Below, in pieces: positions 1 through 3,500 of a DNA stretch of 5,936 nucleotides. Origin of the DNA: UBA1181 sp963654355. Lineage in GTDB: Bacteria > Bacteroidota > Bacteroidia > Bacteroidales > Paludibacteraceae. The DNA lies in assembly GCA_963654355.1 (NCBI GenBank), contig CAVKBM010000099.1, positions 1 through 5,936 on the forward strand. Direction: 5' to 3'. Numbering within the stretch: position 1 is the stretch's first letter; each line of letters begins with the position of its first letter. Position numbers and translations under genes: made by a program. Under the pieces are notes generated by a model that was not told the DNA's origin, searched no databases, and saw only the letters and a program-made list of their open reading frames with translations.

Positions 1-2
1 AA

Positions 3-257
3 CAACTGTCTTATGATATGGTGTACTATGCAGTTGTGAAGAATATTAAAATAATTGGTGAGGCTGCAAATATGTTAACGGAGTCGTTTCGTGTTTCGCA
101 TAATCAAACACCTTGGGAAATGGTTGTTGGAATGAGAAACTATATTGTGCACGAATATTTCCAGATTGATAATGATGTTGTATGGTCGGTGATTATCAGT
201 GATTTGCCTGTTTTGGAAGCAGAAATTTGTGGATATTTGACAGAATTTGAAGAATAG
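3..257 (+). CDS. HepT-like ribonuclease/toxin domain protein (DUF86), 3' part only
   Basis: The frame is open from the left edge and ends at TAG 255-257, leaving 84 residues. Family members are usually about 110-115 residues, so roughly 30 N-terminal residues lie outside the window; ATG 18 is internal because coding similarity continues upstream of it. Visible family hallmarks are the helix KNIKIIGEAAN, then a PWEMVVGMRN segment leading into the R-x4-H-x-Y motif (RNYIVHEY, bases 135-158), then a VWSVI..DLPVLE helix. HepT proteins are the toxin/RNase half of HepT-MntA modules; the R-x4-H-x-Y motif is the proposed catalytic site, and MntA, a minimal nucleotidyltransferase, neutralises HepT by AMPylating it. 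MntA is commonly encoded just upstream, so a partner is expected left of base 1 but cannot be seen. The motif appears intact. Toxicity in this organism is inference; some DUF86 proteins may have other roles. Confidence 0.87.
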   Translation, partial: QLSYDMVYYAVVKNIKIIGEAANMLTESFRVSHNQTPWEMVVGMRNYIVHEYFQIDNDVVWSVIISDLPVLEAEICGYLTEFEE

Positions 258-369
258 ATTGAAAACTGAATTAGGAAGGGTATTGTTTCTAAATTATAGG
301 CTTTTGTGGGTTTCGTATCTTCCTATCTTACCCCCTCTTTCTATCTTATCATTAAAATCTCTTCTCCAA

Positions 370-402
370 TCTGCTCCGTTTTGAAAATTTCTCATACTTT
401 TG
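370..402 (+). promoter_or_regulatory. Candidate Bacteroidota-type promoter (TAnnTTTG -7 element)
   Basis: TACTTTTG at 395-402 matches the Bacteroidota -7 consensus TAnnTTTG exactly. A weak -33 match (TCTG, 370-373, one mismatch to TTTG) lies 21 bases upstream, a usual spacing; a perfect TTTG at 380-383 is too close at 11 bases. Transcription would start near 407-410, giving an untranslated leader of about 90 bases to ATG 499. An alternative -7 box with one mismatch, TAACTTCG, lies at 427-434; it would start transcription near 440 and exclude ATG 436 as the start codon. Confidence 0.45.
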
Positions 403-405
403 TCA

Positions 406-423
406 TTTAAGGATATTCTTAAA
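406..423. repeat. Short inverted repeat at the predicted transcription start
   Basis: TTTAAG (406-411) and CTTAAA (418-423) form a perfect 6-bp inverted repeat around a 6-base spacer. It lies immediately after the candidate -7 element, where an operator or a leader hairpin could sit. The arms are AT-rich and short, so chance occurrence is quite possible. Confidence 0.3.
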
Positions 424-498
424 GTATAACTTCGCATGGATTGGGACGTGCGGAAAAAGCAGGATGATATGAAACAAGTATACGATAAAGCATATATT

Positions 499-585
499 AT
501 GAAGCACCTCACGCAAACGGCGACCCTTTGGCGACGCTGTCTCGCGCTTGTCGTTATGTCGCTGTGTGGGGTTGTGGCGTTCGCG
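499..585 (+). other. Signal peptide coding segment (residues 1-29)
   Basis: The N-terminus has a basic stretch WRR (11-13), a hydrophobic core LALVVMSLCGVVAFA (15-29) and an A-F-A cleavage motif followed by Asp30, fitting signal peptidase I cleavage after residue 29. Neither Cys14 nor Cys23 has a lipobox before it, so a lipoprotein is unlikely. GC content jumps here: about 61% over 511-590, against about 35% over 421-500 and about 43% over 601-680. Confidence 0.85.
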
Positions 586-3500
586 GATGTAACGGTTACT
601 ATCCCAGATGATGTTTACGAGGCGGAGCCAGGAGATCAGGTTAGCTTTAATTTTTCAGGAAATAGTGGAGATGAAAATCCTCAAAAATACAACCCAAACG
701 GAGGCAATTACCTAAGTCCTACACAGAAAGGTTGGGTGTATTCTGATAAAGAGTTCACTTCGTGTTCTTTAACAAGGGCTATGGGTGCAGATGATTTTGA
801 TTATTCAAGATGTTCTTCTTCTTCCTTGTTGTTTAGTACAAATTCGACTCAGAGTAATCCATATTCTTTTGTTGTACCTCAGAATTGTACCTCCTCTCAG
901 TATACGATATATTGGGGAAAGTGGACATATAGTGAATATTATTCTTTCCCTTGGTTGTACTCTGATGCTACTCTTACTCCGTTAGGTAGTAAATCGGTTT
1001 TGGTCTACCAAGGCAATTTCCAACTTTCCTCAGATAAAACTACAGCGTGTCCAGGGGAGACGTTAACGTTGACGATAATCGATAACAATCATAAAAATTA
1101 TTTGACGGTAGAGGTTATTCGTAAGGATGGAGGAACATTGACATTCCCAATAACCAAGCCTGCCAAGGGAACGGTTACCTATACGCTGACTTTGCCTTCT
1201 GATTTGACTGATGGAGTGCAGATTACGGTGAAAGGTAATCGCCATAACACAAATATGGTGGAGGTGAATTTGCCAGAGATGACGGTAGAGGATTTTACGA
1301 TAAACGGAATGCCTTCTGCATCTTCAAGTAATCCTAGCACTTGGTGTGCTTACTCAATTCCAGACTTGACAGAGGAAGCAAAAAAACATGTTTCGGATTA
1401 TTGTGGAGATTTAACTATAACGCAGAGTGAGGAAGCGGGAACTCTGATAAAACAGGGTGAGACAGAACAGACAAAAGACGTTACGGTTACTGTAAAAGAT
1501 GGTGTTGGTCGTACAAAGACAATGACGGCCATGGTTGTCATTCCTGCCAATACTTTGAAAATAGACAATGTAATTGTTGATGAGGGTTGCCGAGACGTGG
1601 ATGATGCAACAGCAACTATCTCATACTCGGGAGGAGAGTCTCCATACAAAGTCACTTATTGGACATATACAGATTATCAAGAAAAAGAAAATATTTCAAA
1701 TCCTTACACAATAGAAAATATTTCAAATCCTTACACAATAGAAAATATTTCAAATGGTGAGTTTGGATTCCAAGTAAGCGATGCAAACTATTGTTTTGCA
1801 CAAGGGACAGGAGAGATTATCCAAAACGACAAAGAAATAAAAATTTCAGGAAAGAAATTAGAAAAAGTGTACGATGGCACTCCGTTGACGAATACTGTTA
1901 CGGATTATGACGTTACGGGAGAAGAGGCATTGCAAGCTGGCGATGTGTTGACGGCAGAGATGGAAACGCAATCCATTACGAATGTTGGAACACAAAAGGT
2001 TGCAGTGAAGTCATACAAGGTGATGCGAGGCGACGAAGATGTAACCTGCCGTTACAACATCACAACCGTGTCAGGCGAGTTGGAGATCAAGAAGTTAGAC
2101 GTAACGGTAACCATCACGGGACACAAGTCGAGCGCGATCTACGACGGCAAGGAGCACAGGGTGAGCCAGTACGACTTCGCATCGAGCAGCGAGCTGTACA
2201 AGGAGGAGTACCTCACGTTCACAGGCGACTCGGTTGTTGCGAAGACGGACGTGGGCACCTACCCGATGGAATTGAAGAGCGGCAAGTTCGAGAACGAGAA
2301 CGAGAACTTCGAGGTGACGTTCGAGGTCGAGAACGGAGAGCTGAAGATAGAGAAGGCGGAGGTCATCGTCAAGGTGTACGGAAACCAGTCGCTGGGCAAC
2401 ATCTACAACGGCGGGGCGTACGAGGTCGAGGGCTACACCTACGAGATATTGGACGAAGAGGGCAACCCGAGCACGCTGATCACGGAGGGCGAGCTCAGCG
2501 GACCAGAGAACACGAAACTCAGCAAGACGGATGTGGGAGTCTACGAGCGCGAGTTGCAGGCTGACGAGTTCACCTGCGGCAACGCGAACGTGCAAGTGAC
2601 GTTTGAAATCGAGCGGAGCGTGGAATTGGAGATCAAGAAGTTAGACGTAACGGTGACCATCACGGGGCACAAGTCGAGCGCGATCTACGACGGCAATGAG
2701 CACAGGGTGAGCCAGTACGACTTCGCATCGAGCAGCGAGCTGTACAAGGAGGAGTACCTCACGTTCACAGGCGACTCGGTTGTTGCGAAGACGGACGTGG
2801 GCACCTACCCGATGGAATTGAAGAGCGGCAAGTTCGAGAACGAGAACGAGAACTTCGAGGTGACGTTCGAGGTCGAGAACGGAGAGCTGAAGATAGAGAA
2901 GGCGGAGGTCATCGTCAAGGTGTACGGAAACCAGTCGCTGGGCAACATCTACAACGGCGGGGCGTACGAGGTCGAGGGCTACACCTACGAGATATTGGAC
3001 GAAGAGGGCAACCCGAGCACGCTGATCACGGAGGGCGAGCTCAGCGGACCAGAGAACACGAAACTCAGCAAGACGGATGTGGGAGTCTACGAGCGCGAGT
3101 TGAAGGCTGACGAGTTCACCTGCGGCAACGCGAACGTGCAAGTGACGTTCCAAATCGAGCGGTGCGTGAAGTTGGAAATCAAGAAGTTAGACGTAACGGT
3201 GTCCATCACGGGGCACAAGGTCTCTAAGGTCTACAACGGAGAGAACCAAGCTGTTACTGGTTACGACTTCAGTTCAACGAGCGACCTCTACACGACGCTT
3301 GACTTCGATTATAAGGGCGATTCTCTTGCTCAAGGTACGACAGTCGGCAAGTATCCAATGATTTTGGACGAGTTGGATTTCACGAATAAAAACGACAATT
3401 TTACTGTAACGTTCAAGGTTGAAAATGGTGAATTGGAGATAACTCCATACACGGATAAGGTTATTGTTACGATTACAGAAAACTCTGGCACTGAGGTGTT

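Larger units (their letters stand above)
258..498. other. Intergenic region between the HepT gene and the giant surface-protein gene
   Basis: These 241 bases hold no convincing gene. On the top strand, 316-380 is strongly pyrimidine-rich, with three TATCTT copies (316-321, 324-329, 342-347) and a CCCCC run. A 7-bp inverted pair, TAGGAAG (272-278) and CTTCCTA (319-325), has a 40-base loop and no T-run, so it is not a credible terminator; I see no clear terminator for the HepT gene. The right half carries a candidate promoter and a short palindrome, listed separately. In-frame ATGs at 436 and 469 could extend the downstream gene into this region; the frame is closed by TAA at 427-429. Confidence 0.7.
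2030..3300. other. GC-rich island inside the repeat gene
   Basis: Sampled 60-base blocks inside are about 55-57% GC (2281-2340, 2401-2460), while sampled downstream blocks are about 32-42% (4681-4740, 4921-4980). In the island Lys is almost always AAG and Glu mostly GAG, whereas flanking repeats mix AAA/AAG and GAA/GAG. Boundaries are approximate and gradual, especially on the right, where repeat 6 drifts back to AT-richer codons. The island covers the duplicated units plus short flanks, so composition and duplication history are probably linked. Confidence 0.7.

Noticed and set aside
272..325. Inverted pair TAGGAAG/CTTCCTA as a terminator for the HepT gene
   Set aside because: The 40-base loop, short stem and absence of a following T-run do not fit an intrinsic terminator.
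294..512. Minus-strand 72-codon open frame spanning the intergenic region
   Set aside because: It overlaps the promoter region and the start of the giant gene, has no recognisable motif, and its sequence derives from the pyrimidine-rich tract.
1687..1755. CRISPR-like array
   Set aside because: The 27-bp copies are directly adjacent with no spacers and are codon-aligned within a coding frame.
2095..3153. Two long, nearly identical minus-strand open frames (166 and 170 codons) opposite the 546-bp units
   Set aside because: They are antisense shadows of the duplicated forward repeats. GC-rich GAG/AAG codons leave few stops on the opposite strand, and the apparent conservation is only the DNA duplication. 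The forward frame is continuous and has clear domain motifs.
2095..3186. Duplicated mobile element or insertion sequence
   Set aside because: There is no transposase, terminal inverted repeat or target-site duplication. The units are in-frame protein repeats, so internal duplication is the simpler explanation.
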